DNA of 64,000 nt, taken from positions 62,001-126,000 of the forward strand of contig JAEWQJ010000026.1 of the NCBI GenBank assembly GCA_023399215.1, read 5' to 3'. The stretch comes from Methanobacteriota archaeon (GTDB lineage: Archaea; Halobacteriota; Methanosarcinia; Methanosarcinales; Methanosarcinaceae). The translations under genes and the position numbers were made by a program. The notes under the pieces are model-generated. The model ran no database searches and was not told where the DNA came from. It was given only the letters and a program-made list of their open reading frames with translations. This document shows, piece by piece, positions 54,355 through 63,732 of the stretch; position 1 is the stretch's first letter, and every line of letters starts with the position of its first letter.

Positions 54355-54849
54355 ATGGAAGTATATGGTGGCCTTCAATTTAACATATTTAATGAAGAGG
54401 ATGTTGATGTCCTTACACCCATAATGAAAAGAGCATTTGATGAGGATACTCAAAGGCATTTAAATCAACCAACTGGGGGACCTGATGGCTATGATAACGG
54501 AGATTTTCTACGCAAATATGCTCTGAATCCCGCGTCTCAAGCATATAAGATTTCTAAAGACGGCAAACCAATAGGCGCTGTAATAGTCTGGATAAAGGAA
54601 AATAATGTAAACTTTTTAGGGAATATTTTTCTTGATCCTGAATTCCAGGATAAGGGATTAGGGTTGATAATTTGGGAATTCATAGAATTAAAATATCCTG
54701 CTACTGTAAAATGGTACACAGATACGCCAGGTTTTTCCAGAAGAAACCATAATTTTTACGTAAATAAATGTGGATTTAAAGTTGTAAAAATTAAAAATCC
54801 CAGAGACAAATATAATGGAACTTATATCCTGGAGAAACAGATGAAATAA
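54355..54849 (+). CDS. GNAT-family N-acetyltransferase
   Basis: 164 residues. The acetyl-CoA motif A is IFLDPEFQDKGLGLIIWEFI (Q-x-x-G-L-G variant of R/QxxGxG) near 103; motif B includes NHNFYVNKCGFKVVKIKNPR near 137. The first 45 residues (EEDVDVLTPIMKRAFDEDTQ) form the usual N-terminal helices. The substrate is unknown. A single gene, started at ATG 54355 after a weak GAG site. Confidence 0.88.
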   Translation: MEVYGGLQFNIFNEEDVDVLTPIMKRAFDEDTQRHLNQPTGGPDGYDNGDFLRKYALNPASQAYKISKDGKPIGAVIVWIKENNVNFLGNIFLDPEFQDKGLGLIIWEFIELKYPATVKWYTDTPGFSRRNHNFYVNKCGFKVVKIKNPRDKYNGTYILEKQMK

Positions 54850-55026
54850 TCATCATTTGTTGTGTTAGTTACAGTTCTAATGAATATTCAACAAAGTGTG
54901 AATTAGACGTAATTTAAGGCTGCTATATCTATGCTGTGTCTGATTCTGCAAGAATAAATCCATTATGTAGTCAAGTATTCACACAAGGTTTTTCCAATAT
55001 TTCAAGCATTTTTCAGGAGAATGAGT

Positions 55027-55551
55027 ATGGATGTAAAAATGAAAGGTATCGTAAGAGTTGTACCATACGATCCTGAGTGGAAAAACGAGTTTTTGAAAAT
55101 AAAAGCAATGATTGTTAATTGTGCTGGAGACCTTATAACTGGTGTTGAGCATGTAGGAAGCACAGCGGTTGAAGGTCTTGCTTCAAAACCTATTATCGAT
55201 ATTGACGTAGTCATTGATTCATACGATGTATTTCCGGCTGTAAAAGGCAGGCTTTCAAAAATCGGATTTGAACACGAAGGAAATCTGGGTGTCGAAGGCA
55301 GAGAGGCTTTTAAAAGAACTTTTATAGACGATTTTATGCCTTACCACCTGTACGTATGTCCAAAGGATGGAAAGGGTTATCTTAAGCATATTGTTTTTCG
55401 TGACTATTTAAGGAATCATCCGGAAGCTGTGAAAGCTTATGGGGAACTCAAAATGAGATTAGCTGAACAGTTCAAAACTGATATTACGGCTTATGTAAAT
55501 GGTAAGCACGAATTTGTGCAAAGCATTCTTAGAAATGCAAATAAAAAATAA
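55027..55551 (+). CDS. GrpB-family nucleotidyltransferase-like protein
   Basis: 174 residues of the GrpB/UPF0157 family. The opening IVRVVPYDPEWKNEFLKIKA and the nucleotidyltransferase-like core GVEHVGSTAVEGLASKPIID with DIDVV are diagnostic. HLYVCPKDGKGYLKHIVFRD and the tail ITAYVNGKHEFVQSIL are also typical. The biochemical role is unclear; some relatives are fused to CoaE or act as nucleotidyltransferases. ATG 55027 lies 6-7 nt after AGGAGA; the ATG at 55021 is too close to the ribosome site. Confidence 0.9.
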   Translation: MDVKMKGIVRVVPYDPEWKNEFLKIKAMIVNCAGDLITGVEHVGSTAVEGLASKPIIDIDVVIDSYDVFPAVKGRLSKIGFEHEGNLGVEGREAFKRTFIDDFMPYHLYVCPKDGKGYLKHIVFRDYLRNHPEAVKAYGELKMRLAEQFKTDITAYVNGKHEFVQSILRNANKK

Positions 55552-55830
55552 TGATATCGGTTTTATCAGTTTCTGGGAATTATAAGTAGAAATTGATATG
55601 TTCCCACATCGATTATAGATTTGATTCTTTTTATAGAGTTGATTCTTTTTATAGAGTTGGTTCTAAAAATCCTCCCGTCTGATTCACTAAGAACATTTCA
55701 GAATTGTTTTTGTGATCAAAAACTTATCAGAAACTTATCAGAAATCTAATTGACCATTCAAAACGCAAGATCAAAAGAAAATAATTTTGAATTTTGAGGT
55801 CGTCTCGTTTACTATTGGAAGGGATGATTT

Positions 55831-56577
55831 GTGGAAACTGATTATAATGAACTGTCAAAAAAGTATGATTTAACAAGAAAAGAGAACATAGACACAATAA
55901 GTCGGTTTTTGGAAAACCTGCCTTTTTCTGAAGGAACAAACATACTTGATTTTGGTTGCGGGACTGGCAACTTTACCTGTGCTCTGAAACGGATAACAAA
56001 TGCTAATGTGTACGGGGTCGAACCGGCTGACGAGATGAGACAAAAAGCCATTGACAAAGATACAGATGTCATTTTCGAAAAAGGCAACCATGAAAAAATA
56101 CCTTTTAGAGGCAACTTTTTCGATTTTATATATATGACTGACGTAATACACCATATACCGGATATTAATATAATGTTTAAAGAGTTAAATAGAGTACTTA
56201 AACAGGGCGGCTCTCTCTGTATTGTTACCGAATCCCATAAACAAATAGAATTGAGGTTTTGGGTAAAATATTTTCCAACAACCGTAGAAGTGGAAAAAAA
56301 GAGATACCCGAATATTCCGAGAATTGTAGAAAGTGCCACTAAGAATGGTTTTGTATTTTCAAAGATAGAGACTACAGATGCAAATCACAAGCATTTAATC
56401 TCTCAGAATTTTTTAATGCTGGTAGAAAACAAAGGGTATTCCATGTTTCATTTGATCAGTAACGATGACTATGAATGTGGTCTTGCTGATTTAAGAAATG
56501 ATTATGATAAACAGGTTGAAATCGAGTATAACCACGGAGAGACATTTTTGTGGTTAAAAAAGCCATTTAAGGACTGA
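55831..56577 (+). CDS. Class I SAM-dependent methyltransferase
   Basis: 248 residues. Motif I is ILDFGCGTGNFTCALK near 36, motif II VYGVEPADEMRQKA near 61, followed by KGNHEKIPFRGNFFDFIYMT with DVIHHI near 90 and the motif III-like stretch LNRVLKQGGSLCIVTESHKQ. It is Methyltransf_11-like, small-molecule substrate unknown. The start is GTG at 55831 after GGAAGGG. It is followed at 11 bp by a degraded copy of a cupin gene whose intact version is at 57345-57695. Confidence 0.88.
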   Translation: METDYNELSKKYDLTRKENIDTISRFLENLPFSEGTNILDFGCGTGNFTCALKRITNANVYGVEPADEMRQKAIDKDTDVIFEKGNHEKIPFRGNFFDFIYMTDVIHHIPDINIMFKELNRVLKQGGSLCIVTESHKQIELRFWVKYFPTTVEVEKKRYPNIPRIVESATKNGFVFSKIETTDANHKHLISQNFLMLVENKGYSMFHLISNDDYECGLADLRNDYDKQVEIEYNHGETFLWLKKPFKD

Positions 56578-56588
56578 AGGTTTCAGAT

Positions 56589-56800
56589 ATGCGAGATTTT
56601 CTAGAGTTTATGAAAAACAAAAGTAACCACATCAGCAGTAAGGAGCAAAATTATAGGATATTGAAGAATATTTTTTATGCAGATGCAGACTGCAGCCAGA
56701 TGGCGTTCTGGACTGTTATCGGATAGGGGTTAGAAACACACTCATGAGATTGATTAGTACACTGTCGGTGTTAGTGGCCATATAAGGCAATATTAAAAAA
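56589..56800 (+). pseudogene. Degraded duplicate of the cupin gene
   Basis: ATG 56589 begins MRDFLEFMKNKSNHISSKEQ, parallel to EFPDFMKSKSNHISSKEQ in the intact cupin at 57345. The match resumes at CSQMAFWT (GSQMAFWT in the intact gene), then a TAG ends the frame. DNA similarity continues through GTGTTAGTGGCCA to about 56795. Internal deletions removed the metal-binding His residues. Confidence 0.82.
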
Positions 56801-56905
56801 GGCTTATTCTTCTTTCGTTTTGATTTTATTTAAAAAATATATAAATGAAAATGAATTTAACTCGTGAAAAATATTAAATTAAGTCTTTTGCTTGTAATAT
56901 ACTGT

Positions 56906-57046
56906 TTATTTAGGCCTTTTACTTTCATCGGGTTCCTCTTCTATGTTTATTTGTTCTATTGTATCTTTTTTCATTTCTTCTATTGATTCCATTTTTTTTA
57001 TTAATTCTCTTTCTTTATTATCATTCTTTACCTTTCTTGCTGGCAT
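56906..57046 (-). CDS. 46-aa charged small protein
   Basis: MPARKVKNDNKERELIKKME followed by SIEEMKKDTIEQINIEEEPD and ESKRPK. A predicted amphipathic helix with Lys/Glu alternation. GAGGTG precedes the ATG at 7 nt, which supports translation. No family recognised. It lies between the cupin pseudogene and the intact cupin, on the opposite strand. Confidence 0.55.
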   Translation of the reverse strand: MPARKVKNDNKERELIKKMESIEEMKKDTIEQINIEEEPDESKRPK

Positions 57047-57344
57047 TTATTCACCTCAATAGTTTATGTCTGCTAAAGTAATAAATATATTGAAATAATT
57101 ATGATACAAATATACTGAAATAATTATGATATTGAATCTTTTTGTTAATACAAACCTGTGCTTATATTAAATAGAAAATCAATATTATAAAACATTACGA
57201 TATTTTTGTAAGTACTGTTTTGTGTTGTCTGAACTTGCGAACAAGGAATAAAAGTTCTTTATGAGTTATTTTTTGATTTGACGTTACAATTCATGCATTA
57301 ATATGATATTACGCAGATTACTTAAATACTGGGTGGTTCCAAGC

Positions 57345-57695
57345 GTGAAAGAATTTCCAGACTTTATGAAAAGTAAAAGTAACCATATAAGCAGTAAAGA
57401 GCAAAATACTGAGGACATTGACGGCTATTTTTACGAAGGCACAGACGGCAGCCAGATGGCTTTCTGGACATGCTATTCGGACAGGATTTCTAAGAAACAT
57501 ATTCATGAATTTGACGAGTACATGGTTTGTGTTAGTGGCCAGTATACGGCAATATTGAATGACGAGGAGTTTGTTCTTAATCCCGGGGACGAGTTATTTA
57601 TTCCGAAGGGAACAGAACAGTGGGGAAAGTGTATTGCGGGAACGAGAACTATTCATGCGTTTGGGGGTAAACGGATTCAGAGAGTTGAAGAGTAA
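57345..57695 (+). CDS. Cupin-domain protein
   Basis: 116 residues from a GTG at 57345. The single cupin barrel shows motif 1 HIHEFDEYMVCVSGQYTAIL (His-x-His plus Glu) near 60 and motif 2 NPGDELFIPKGTEQWGKCIA near 84. The second His is replaced by Gln-Trp context, so metal binding may be altered. GTG 57345 aligns with the ATG of the duplicate at 56589 and has GGTGG about 8 nt upstream; an ATG at 57303 would add 14 residues. Function may be small-molecule sensing or isomerisation; no partner gene is adjacent. Confidence 0.82.
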   Translation: MKEFPDFMKSKSNHISSKEQNTEDIDGYFYEGTDGSQMAFWTCYSDRISKKHIHEFDEYMVCVSGQYTAILNDEEFVLNPGDELFIPKGTEQWGKCIAGTRTIHAFGGKRIQRVEE

Positions 57696-58350
57696 GGGAG
57701 TTTTCAATTTACAGTTTTCTACAGGCTTTCTTTTTTCATTTCATAATCTTTATTTAAAAAATGAAGGTATTTGAGAACTTAATTTATACCTTCAAATTTT
57801 GTTTTCATTATCATAACTGTCAACTGTACTTTTCAGTTTCTCTGCGTAGTTGTATATACAATCCAGATCCATTGGTCGTCGGTTAAGAACTTTTCTTGCT
57901 TGTACACTATCGATTTAAGAGTAAAAATTAGTTCACATTCTTCCATCTTTCTTATGCGCTTATTCAGCGATCAAAATCTCGAAAACATACACTTTTTCAA
58001 AATGCTTCACCATCGAAAACTGGTACAAAAGTATCAATTAATGCCCTCTGGCTGTACTTTAGAATTACAGCAGTTGCAAAAATACCTTGCACTTTGCGAA
58101 AATTCATAGATATTATTTTACTTACCGTTTTTTACTGGGAACACGACCTCAAGTTCTTAAGAAATGTATATTATTAATGAATTCCTAATATTAATGGAAT
58201 AGTTCATTGGGGTAACCAAGAAAGAAAAACTTACATGCTTAAGTCTGGAATGGAAAAAAGACAGGCAGAAAGAATGTAATGCTTCTCTTTACTTTTGAAA
58301 GAGATAAATAAAAGACAGTAAGTGTGAATAATACATTAGGAGTTAAGCGT
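57696..58350. other. 650-bp intergenic region
   Basis: AT-rich. A 69-codon frame at 57900-58109 has no ribosome site or recognisable family and is not called. No repeats noted. Confidence 0.5.
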
Positions 58351-58722
58351 ATGGGAATAGATGAAGAACTGCATGTTCCAAAGAAAATGAATTTTGTGCC
58401 GGCAACTAAAATAAAAGGATCTAAGGTCTTAACTATTAAAGATGAAGAACTTGGAAAGATTGAAGAAGTCATGGTTGACTCTGAACGGGGAAGAATAGCA
58501 TACGTAATACTTGCTTGTGATTGTTTTATTGGTATGTCCTGTAAATTATTTGCCATTCCCTGGGAAGCTCTTAAAGCAACTCGAGGTGATTATATCCTTA
58601 GAGTTGAGAAAGGATCATTCAAAGCTGCAGAAGGTTTGGGTGACAACGTGTGGACTTTAACTCGTAATGATTTGACTAGAATATATGAAAAGTATAACGT
58701 TCCTCCTTACTGGGAAGTTTAA
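58351..58722 (+). CDS. PRC-barrel domain protein
   Basis: 123 residues. Residues about 20-95 form a PRC-barrel: VLTIKDEELGKIEEVMVDSE, GRIAYVILACDCFIGMS, KLFAIPWEALKATRGDYILR. PRC-barrels occur in photosynthetic reaction-centre H subunits and in RimM, and in archaea as stand-alone proteins of unknown function. ATG 58351 has GGAG about 8 nt upstream; an in-frame GTG at 58324 would place that ribosome site inside the gene. A Cys pair lies in ACDCFIGMSCK, unusual for the fold. Confidence 0.87.
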   Translation: MGIDEELHVPKKMNFVPATKIKGSKVLTIKDEELGKIEEVMVDSERGRIAYVILACDCFIGMSCKLFAIPWEALKATRGDYILRVEKGSFKAAEGLGDNVWTLTRNDLTRIYEKYNVPPYWEV

Positions 58723-58798
58723 AAGCCCATTTTCGAGTAACGAGACCATTTTCGAGTAATGAGATGAAAACTGTTGTTTCCAATCCGATTTACAGAAG

Positions 58799-58918
58799 TA
58801 GGACTTACGCAGTTGAACTAAAAAATCAATAGCATCAGACAGGCAACTGTCTAAAACATGATTTCAATCCACGGTCTCTGACGTGATTGATATTGCTTTT
58901 CAACTGCGTACAGTCCTA
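58799..58918. mobile_element. 120-bp MITE with 19-20 bp inverted ends
   Basis: TAGGACTTACGCAGTTGAA at 58799 matches, inverted, TTCAACTGCGTACAGTCCTA at 58899-58918, with a short gap. No coding capacity. Single related ends occur at 16989 and, decayed, near 44036, so at least three family members lie in this window. Confidence 0.78.
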
Positions 58919-59006
58919 AGAAAAAGACAGGAAAGACTGGAAGTTCTTGAAAACCTTAATATTTTTGAGAATATGCTCTCTTCTGTTGAATAATTTGTTT
59001 CAGATA

Positions 59007-59033
59007 AATACCCCGTGCTTGCTGCGGGGTATT
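59007..59033. terminator. Strong GC hairpin, REP-like
   Basis: AATACCCCG (59007-59015) pairs perfectly with CGGGGTATT (59025-59033) around a 9-nt loop. The phrase GCGGGGTATTCGA recurs just right of the insertion sequence (50283-50294), so this may be a dispersed hairpin element rather than a gene terminator. The rest of 58919-59347 holds no gene. Confidence 0.5.
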
Positions 59034-59347
59034 CGAACGAAAAAAATGAAAAATAAGTTACTTTTTTAGGTGTAAATTCACACAGAAATCTCCATGCAAA
59101 CCATATGGAGTTCCCTGTCGACTTCCTCAACACTATCGTATTTCCTGCCTGGAAGCAGACCAGGTTCTCTCAGCATATCCTATTGCTCCACTCTTCTTTG
59201 CCTACTCAATAGTACCTTTTTTACAGGAAGATCCATATTTTTAGTATCTTCTGAGTTTCCATAGGAAGTTCGGTTAAGATACACCGAAAAAGGAGAATCC
59301 TGAAAAACATCTTCTTTTATGTTACATCGAACCATCTTTGCCGTAAA

Positions 59348-59902
59348 TTATGAAAGATACCTGCGAGAATTGCGTATTATCAACAATACTATCACAATAA
59401 ATCCGGTTGTAAGCACAATGGCTACAATACGATGCTGCGAAAAATGGTTAAAGAGAGACATGAGTGCAAGCCCAATAAGAGTAACTGCAATTACATAGTA
59501 ATTTTTTTGCCTTGAGATATCGACATATAACCTCAAGTTATTAGTTACCAATTCATTATATTCCCTATATACTATCATGTTACCTCTTCTTACTAGTTTT
59601 CTGTGATGAAATATTGCCAGCACATTAATAATTGAAATTAAAAAAGCCATAAATAAGCACAAGAAAGAAAAAAAGACATGATAAGAATGAAGAACTTCAC
59701 CGATATTAATGGTTAATCTGCTGATAAAAAAAGTAAGAGCCGTAATAGTGAAACCAAATGTTGTAAGTGTCAGGGTTATCAGCGAATAAAATCTATCCAG
59801 AACTTTGTTTTGTTCATCGAATAGATCTTTTTCGATGTTTCTTTGCATGGTTTGGACTTCATCCTCTACCTTTTTATCCCCTAAGATTTCACCCTCTACC
59901 AT
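59348..59902 (-). CDS. Four-segment membrane protein of unknown function
   Basis: 184 residues. An amphipathic N-terminal helix (MQRNIEKDLFDEQNKVLDRF) is followed by membrane segments at about 41-63, 74-97, 136-153 and 158-177. A cytoplasmic loop with HHRKLVRRGNMIVYREYNEL lies between the second and third. The length and pattern recall SLATT-like or related effector membrane proteins, but no partner nucleotide cyclase or sensor gene is nearby, so I do not assign that. ATG 59902 is preceded by GGGGGGACAACG-type sequence. Confidence 0.75.
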   Translation of the reverse strand: MVEGEILGDKKVEDEVQTMQRNIEKDLFDEQNKVLDRFYSLITLTLTTFGFTITALTFFISRLTINIGEVLHSYHVFFSFLCLFMAFLISIINVLAIFHHRKLVRRGNMIVYREYNELVTNNLRLYVDISRQKNYYVIAVTLIGLALMSLFNHFSQHRIVAIVLTTGFIVIVLLIIRNSRRYLS

Positions 59903-60154
59903 ATCGTTGTCCCCCCTCTCAATTTTTGGTCTCCTTTAGCTTGACTCGGTTAATGCATCCTGAAAAGAGAATCCTGAAAGAGCATTTATCAAACAATATG
60001 TCCTTCAATGCTGTTCATTTTCTGTTAGGTAAATCCTTTTGGAATGATATTTATGAGTATTTATATATTTGTGTTAATAAAAAATGAGTTTCCCATATCA
60101 TACTTAAATTTCATATAGAAAGGCCTTTTAGTACTTATTGACAGGCGAATAAAA

Positions 60155-60769
60155 ATGTACACTGAAAGCGATAACCTTCAGGATTACCTCAAAAAGAGTG
60201 AAATCATAGACTTTGATAACAAGCTGATCGTTGATAAGTGCCTTGAACTACAGAAAGGCACCAGCGACGAAATCAGCCTGATTAAGAAGGTTTATGAATT
60301 TGTTCGGGATGAGATTCATCACACCGGCGACATCGGAGAAATGAGCGTTACCTGTAAGGCATCAGAGGTTCTGGAAGCCGGCCATGGAATATGTTGTGCC
60401 AAAGCCCATCTGTTTGCAGCCATGCTGAGATATTTCGGGGTGCCGGCTGGGTTCTGTTATCAGAAACTTTCTTCAAGTCGGGACGTTAACACAAAATTCT
60501 TGCACGGCTTAAACGCGGTATATTTAAAAGATCTAGATAAATGGATAAGATTGGATGCAAGAGGCAACAAGCCAGGCCGTAATGCTCAGTTTTCCATATG
60601 CGAAGAAAAGATTTCCAAGAAAGTAAATAAAGATCTTGGGGAAGAAGATAGTCCAGTAATCTTCGCAGAACCCAATCCTACTGTTATTGAAATATTAAAG
60701 ACAAGTAAAGATATGAAAGAATTATGGGATAAATGGGGTCTTGGGTTGAAAGATTTGTTTAAAATTTAA
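60155..60769 (+). CDS. Transglutaminase-like cysteine protease-fold protein
   Basis: 204 residues. The catalytic triad of the transglutaminase core is visible: Cys in HGICCAKAHLFAAMLRYFGV (GxC(W/C) motif) near 90, His in FLHGLNAVYL near 118 and Asp in KWIRLDARG near 134. The protein has no signal peptide and so is cytoplasmic. Archaeal and bacterial members of this family are mostly uncharacterised peptidases or amidases. The start follows a GAC-AGG-like weak site. The region after it (60770-60927) is purine-rich and repetitive (GGAGAGAGCTTT type) without a gene. Confidence 0.87.
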   Translation: MYTESDNLQDYLKKSEIIDFDNKLIVDKCLELQKGTSDEISLIKKVYEFVRDEIHHTGDIGEMSVTCKASEVLEAGHGICCAKAHLFAAMLRYFGVPAGFCYQKLSSSRDVNTKFLHGLNAVYLKDLDKWIRLDARGNKPGRNAQFSICEEKISKKVNKDLGEEDSPVIFAEPNPTVIEILKTSKDMKELWDKWGLGLKDLFKI

Positions 60770-60927
60770 AAATTAATCAGGAGAGCCTAAGGGGAGCTTT
60801 GGAGAGAGCTTTGAAAAGAGAAAAGAGCTTTGGAGGGGTTTAAGGAAAGATCCAGGGGAACTTCAAGATAGCCTCAGAGAGATTCAAGGGAGCCTCAGAG
60901 GTTCGAAGGAAAACAGAGCTGGTAACA

Positions 60928-61608
60928 TTAAATCCAGCCTTTTGATTCGAGAAATTCAAGAGCTTCTACGGTCCCGCCCCCAAAGGAAGCTTCTGTCACA
61001 TAATCCGCAGCTTCCTTTATTATTTCGTCCCCGTTTCCGACAGCAATCCCAAAACCTGAGACTTCAAACATTTCTAAGTCGTTTTCAGAATCTCCTATGG
61101 CTACGAAATCTTTGGATTTTAGCCCCATCATGCTTGCAAGTTTCTGAAGGCCTACTCCTTTATTGATTTTCGTGCTCTTGAGATGGATGGCATATTTGGT
61201 ATCAACCATTTCGATGTCCAGGTTCTGGGTTTTGAGAAGGTTTCTGGCTTTTTCGAGGTCAAAGTCTCTCCTGAGGGCGATCTCGGTTTTTCGATATAAA
61301 GGGTCAAGTTTAGTGAGCTTGAAATATTCGGAAAGAAAAGAATAGGCTTTCTCGCACTCCTCAAGGCTTTCCTCAAAAGTACCCTGCAAATCGAAGCGGA
61401 TAGTAATAGCCCCTCCGTTTTCTGCGATTACCGCCCCATCCAGGCCGATAAGCATTGAAGCTGTCCTTGCATAACACAGAGTATTTCCTGTAGCAAGCAC
61501 GACCGGAATTTTAAGAGAACGGATCTTTTTCATGGCTCCCAGATGAAGTTCCCTTTTCTCGCAGGTGATTGTACCGTCTATATCGGCAACAATAGCTTTG
61601 AATTTCAT
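60928..61608 (-). CDS. Phosphoglycolate phosphatase, archaeal HAD type
   Basis: 226 residues. The HAD nucleophile motif DIDGTIT is near 9, motif II ATGN near 39, motif III Lys in KSTKINKGVGLQKL near 148, and motif IV GDSENDLEMF near 173. The C2B-type cap lies between. Length and motifs match the archaeal phosphoglycolate phosphatase family, which also resembles sucrose-phosphate phosphatases. It would clear 2-phosphoglycolate or a related sugar phosphate. A stand-alone gene on the minus strand, tail to tail with the transglutaminase-like gene. Confidence 0.9.
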   Translation of the reverse strand: MKFKAIVADIDGTITCEKRELHLGAMKKIRSLKIPVVLATGNTLCYARTASMLIGLDGAVIAENGGAITIRFDLQGTFEESLEECEKAYSFLSEYFKLTKLDPLYRKTEIALRRDFDLEKARNLLKTQNLDIEMVDTKYAIHLKSTKINKGVGLQKLASMMGLKSKDFVAIGDSENDLEMFEVSGFGIAVGNGDEIIKEAADYVTEASFGGGTVEALEFLESKGWI

Positions 61609-61728
61609 AAAAAAGATTGAGTACGGGTAGATAAAATGTTTCCCTACCCGACTTTGAATACATCTACCGTTACTGATCGTTTACTTCAGTTAGTTGCTTC
61701 TTAATACGCCTGATTCTCACTTATACCG

Positions 61729-61788
61729 GTCTGAGTTCTCTTGGTCTGAGTTCTCTTGATCTGAGTTCTCTTGATCTGAGCCCTCTTG
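61729..61788. repeat. 15-bp tandem repeat, four copies
   Basis: Units of GGTCTGAGTTCTCTT, drifting to GATCTGAGCCCTCTT, directly downstream of radA (which reads leftward and ends at 61803). No gene in 61609-61802. Confidence 0.85.
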
Positions 61789-61802
61789 ATCCGGTTTGAG
61801 TC

Positions 61803-62780
61803 TCACTGGTCTGTGAGTCCGGCTGTAGTAACTGCGATAACAGCTTCTCCTTCGGGCAGGTTGGGAGAGTCCACCAGACGTATGATCCTTTTGTCTCCTT
61901 TGGATTTCCGCAGGTAAAGTCTGAACGTTGCTGTGTGTCCTACAACGTGGCCTCCGACAGGCCTTGTAGGGTCACCGAAGAAGGCATCGGGTTTTGCCAT
62001 GACCTGATTTGTTACAACCACAGAAGCATTGAATAAATCCCCGAAGCGGAGCAGACCGTGCATGTGCTTGTTGAGTTTCTGCTGCCTGTCGGCAAGGGTT
62101 CCCCTTCCCACATACTCAGCCCTGAAATGAGCCATAAGCGAATCAACAATCAGAAGGCGAACGGGTTTTCCCATCTCTCTAAGCTCGTTTGCCAGGTCTG
62201 TTGCAGATTCAACAAGAAGAATCTGGTGATTGGAATTGTATGCTCGGGCGACATGGATATTCTGGAGAAACTCTTCTGGGTCAAGCTCCATGCCGTATTT
62301 TTCGGAAAGCCCTTTTACCATCTGGGTAATCCTTTCAGGTCTGAAAGTGTTTTCAGTGTCTATGATGATAACCGAACCATTAAGCCCTCCGTGTTCCCTG
62401 TCCATCTGGACATTGACTGCAAGCTGGTGGGCCAGCTGGGTCTTTCCTGAACCGAATTCTCCATACAGTTCGGTAATTGCCTGGGTTTCTATGCCCCCAC
62501 CCATCATTTCATCAAATTCCATACAACCGGTCGTCAGCTTGCCTACCATTTTCCGCCTTTCAAGCACGACGTCTCCGGTCTCAAAACCTCCGATATCAGC
62601 AGCTTGCCTTGCAGCATTGATGATTTTTGCAGCCGTTGATTCACCGATTTCGGCTGTAGTTGCAAGTTCAGAAGGAGAGGCAACAGCCACTGCTTCAATG
62701 GTATTAAATCCAGCTTCTTTGAGTTTTTCTGCGGTTGCAGGGCCAACTCCGGGCAGCTCTTCGAGTGTTATTTGGCTCAT
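61803..62780 (-). CDS. radA: DNA repair and recombination recombinase RadA
   Basis: 325 residues, the standard archaeal RadA length. An N-terminal helix-hairpin-helix domain ([20 protein letters not shown]) is followed by the RecA core: Walker [15 protein letters not shown] near 108, Walker [16 protein letters not shown] near 198, L1/L2 DNA-binding loops (near [12 protein letters not shown] and [14 protein letters not shown]). RadA forms filaments on single-stranded DNA and carries out strand exchange. ATG 62780 follows AGGAGA at 8 nt; the longer frame to 62837 is not supported. It is divergent from coaD. Confidence 0.97.
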   Translation of the reverse strand: MSQITLEELPGVGPATAEKLKEAGFNTIEAVAVASPSELATTAEIGESTAAKIINAARQAADIGGFETGDVVLERRKMVGKLTTGCMEFDEMMGGGIETQAITELYGEFGSGKTQLAHQLAVNVQMDREHGGLNGSVIIIDTENTFRPERITQMVKGLSEKYGMELDPEEFLQNIHVARAYNSNHQILLVESATDLANELREMGKPVRLLIVDSLMAHFRAEYVGRGTLADRQQKLNKHMHGLLRFGDLFNASVVVTNQVMAKPDAFFGDPTRPVGGHVVGHTATFRLYLRKSKGDKRIIRLVDSPNLPEGEAVIAVTTAGLTDQ

Positions 62781-63100
62781 TACAAATTCTCCTAAGATGC
62801 ACATGTTTGTATAAGGTGCATAACAGTTGCTCAACAATGGTTTTGCAGGTATAAATAACTAGAGGAAGCGAGGTGAAAGTGTTCTAGAGCGTCTCTAAAA
62901 CACGGTTATATTGCCGGAAAACCAGGCAAATAAAGGGGAAAAAAGAAGGCTTTTTCTGGCACTCACATTTTAAAAAAGTCGAAGAAAAACAGAGGAAAAA
63001 TAAAAGAAGAAAAGAAGAAAAAGAGAGAAAATGAGTGAAAATTTCCAAAAAGCTGGGAAAAAACCAAAAATTCTTTTTACTTGGTAGATTATCACCCATC

Positions 63101-63583
63101 ATGCCAAAGGTCGCAGTCGGCGGTACGTTTCAGTATTTTCATGACGGCCACGCCAAACTGATTGAAAAAGCATTTGAGATAGCAAAGGATGGAAAAGTCC
63201 ACATAGGTCTTACCTCGGACGAGATGCTAAGTAAAAGCCACAGCGTCGATAATTATGAAAAAAGGAGGAACTTGCTGCTGCAATACATAAAAGAAATGGG
63301 AATCCCAGACGACAGATATGAAATTACAAAGCTGAATAACCCCTACGGCCCTGCTCTCGAAGAGGATTTTGATTATATAATTGTCTCTCCTGAGACTTAT
63401 CCTGTCGCCCTTAAAATGAATCGTATCAGAGAAGAAAAAGGAAAGAAGCCCCTTAAAATAGAATACGTTGAGTACGTAATGGCTGAAGATGGAATCCCGA
63501 TTTCCTCGACAAGGATTGCAAAAGGAGAAATAGACAGGCACGGCAGATTGAAAAATAACATTAAGCATTGTGACAAGAATTGA
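63101..63583 (+). CDS. coaD: Phosphopantetheine adenylyltransferase, archaeal type
   Basis: 160 residues of the nucleotidyltransferase HIGH superfamily. The HxGH-equivalent is in GGTFQYFHDGHAKLI near 7-20, GLTSDEM near 38, and the ISSTRI motif near 139. The enzyme adenylates 4'-phosphopantetheine to dephospho-CoA in coenzyme A synthesis. ATG 63101 gives the family start MPKVAVGGTFQ; the in-frame ATG at 63035 would add 22 unrelated residues. It is divergently placed from radA with 320 bp between the starts, an AT-rich stretch that should hold both promoters. Confidence 0.94.
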   Translation: MPKVAVGGTFQYFHDGHAKLIEKAFEIAKDGKVHIGLTSDEMLSKSHSVDNYEKRRNLLLQYIKEMGIPDDRYEITKLNNPYGPALEEDFDYIIVSPETYPVALKMNRIREEKGKKPLKIEYVEYVMAEDGIPISSTRIAKGEIDRHGRLKNNIKHCDKN

Positions 63584-63584
63584 G

Positions 63585-63654
63585 CACTAAGAAGTGAACA
63601 CTAAGAAGTGAACATTAAGAAGTGAACATTAAGAAGTGAACACTAAGTAGTTTC
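63585..63654. repeat. 14-bp tandem repeat, four copies plus one partial
   Basis: Units of CACTAAGAAGTGAA or CATTAAGAAGTGAA directly after the coaD stop, then a decayed fifth. Each unit can form a small TTC/GAA-type self-complement; possibly part of the 3' untranslated region. Confidence 0.85.
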
Positions 63655-63732
63655 ACTAACACTAAACGATTAGACCTTAGTATAATCAGATTAAAGTAGC
63701 TATAAATCAGGACAGAGCCATAAAGTGATAAT

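Noticed and set aside
59348..59902. Assignment of the four-segment membrane protein as an anti-phage SLATT effector
   Set aside because: No nucleotide cyclase, sensor or other defence gene is adjacent and the similarity is only in topology.
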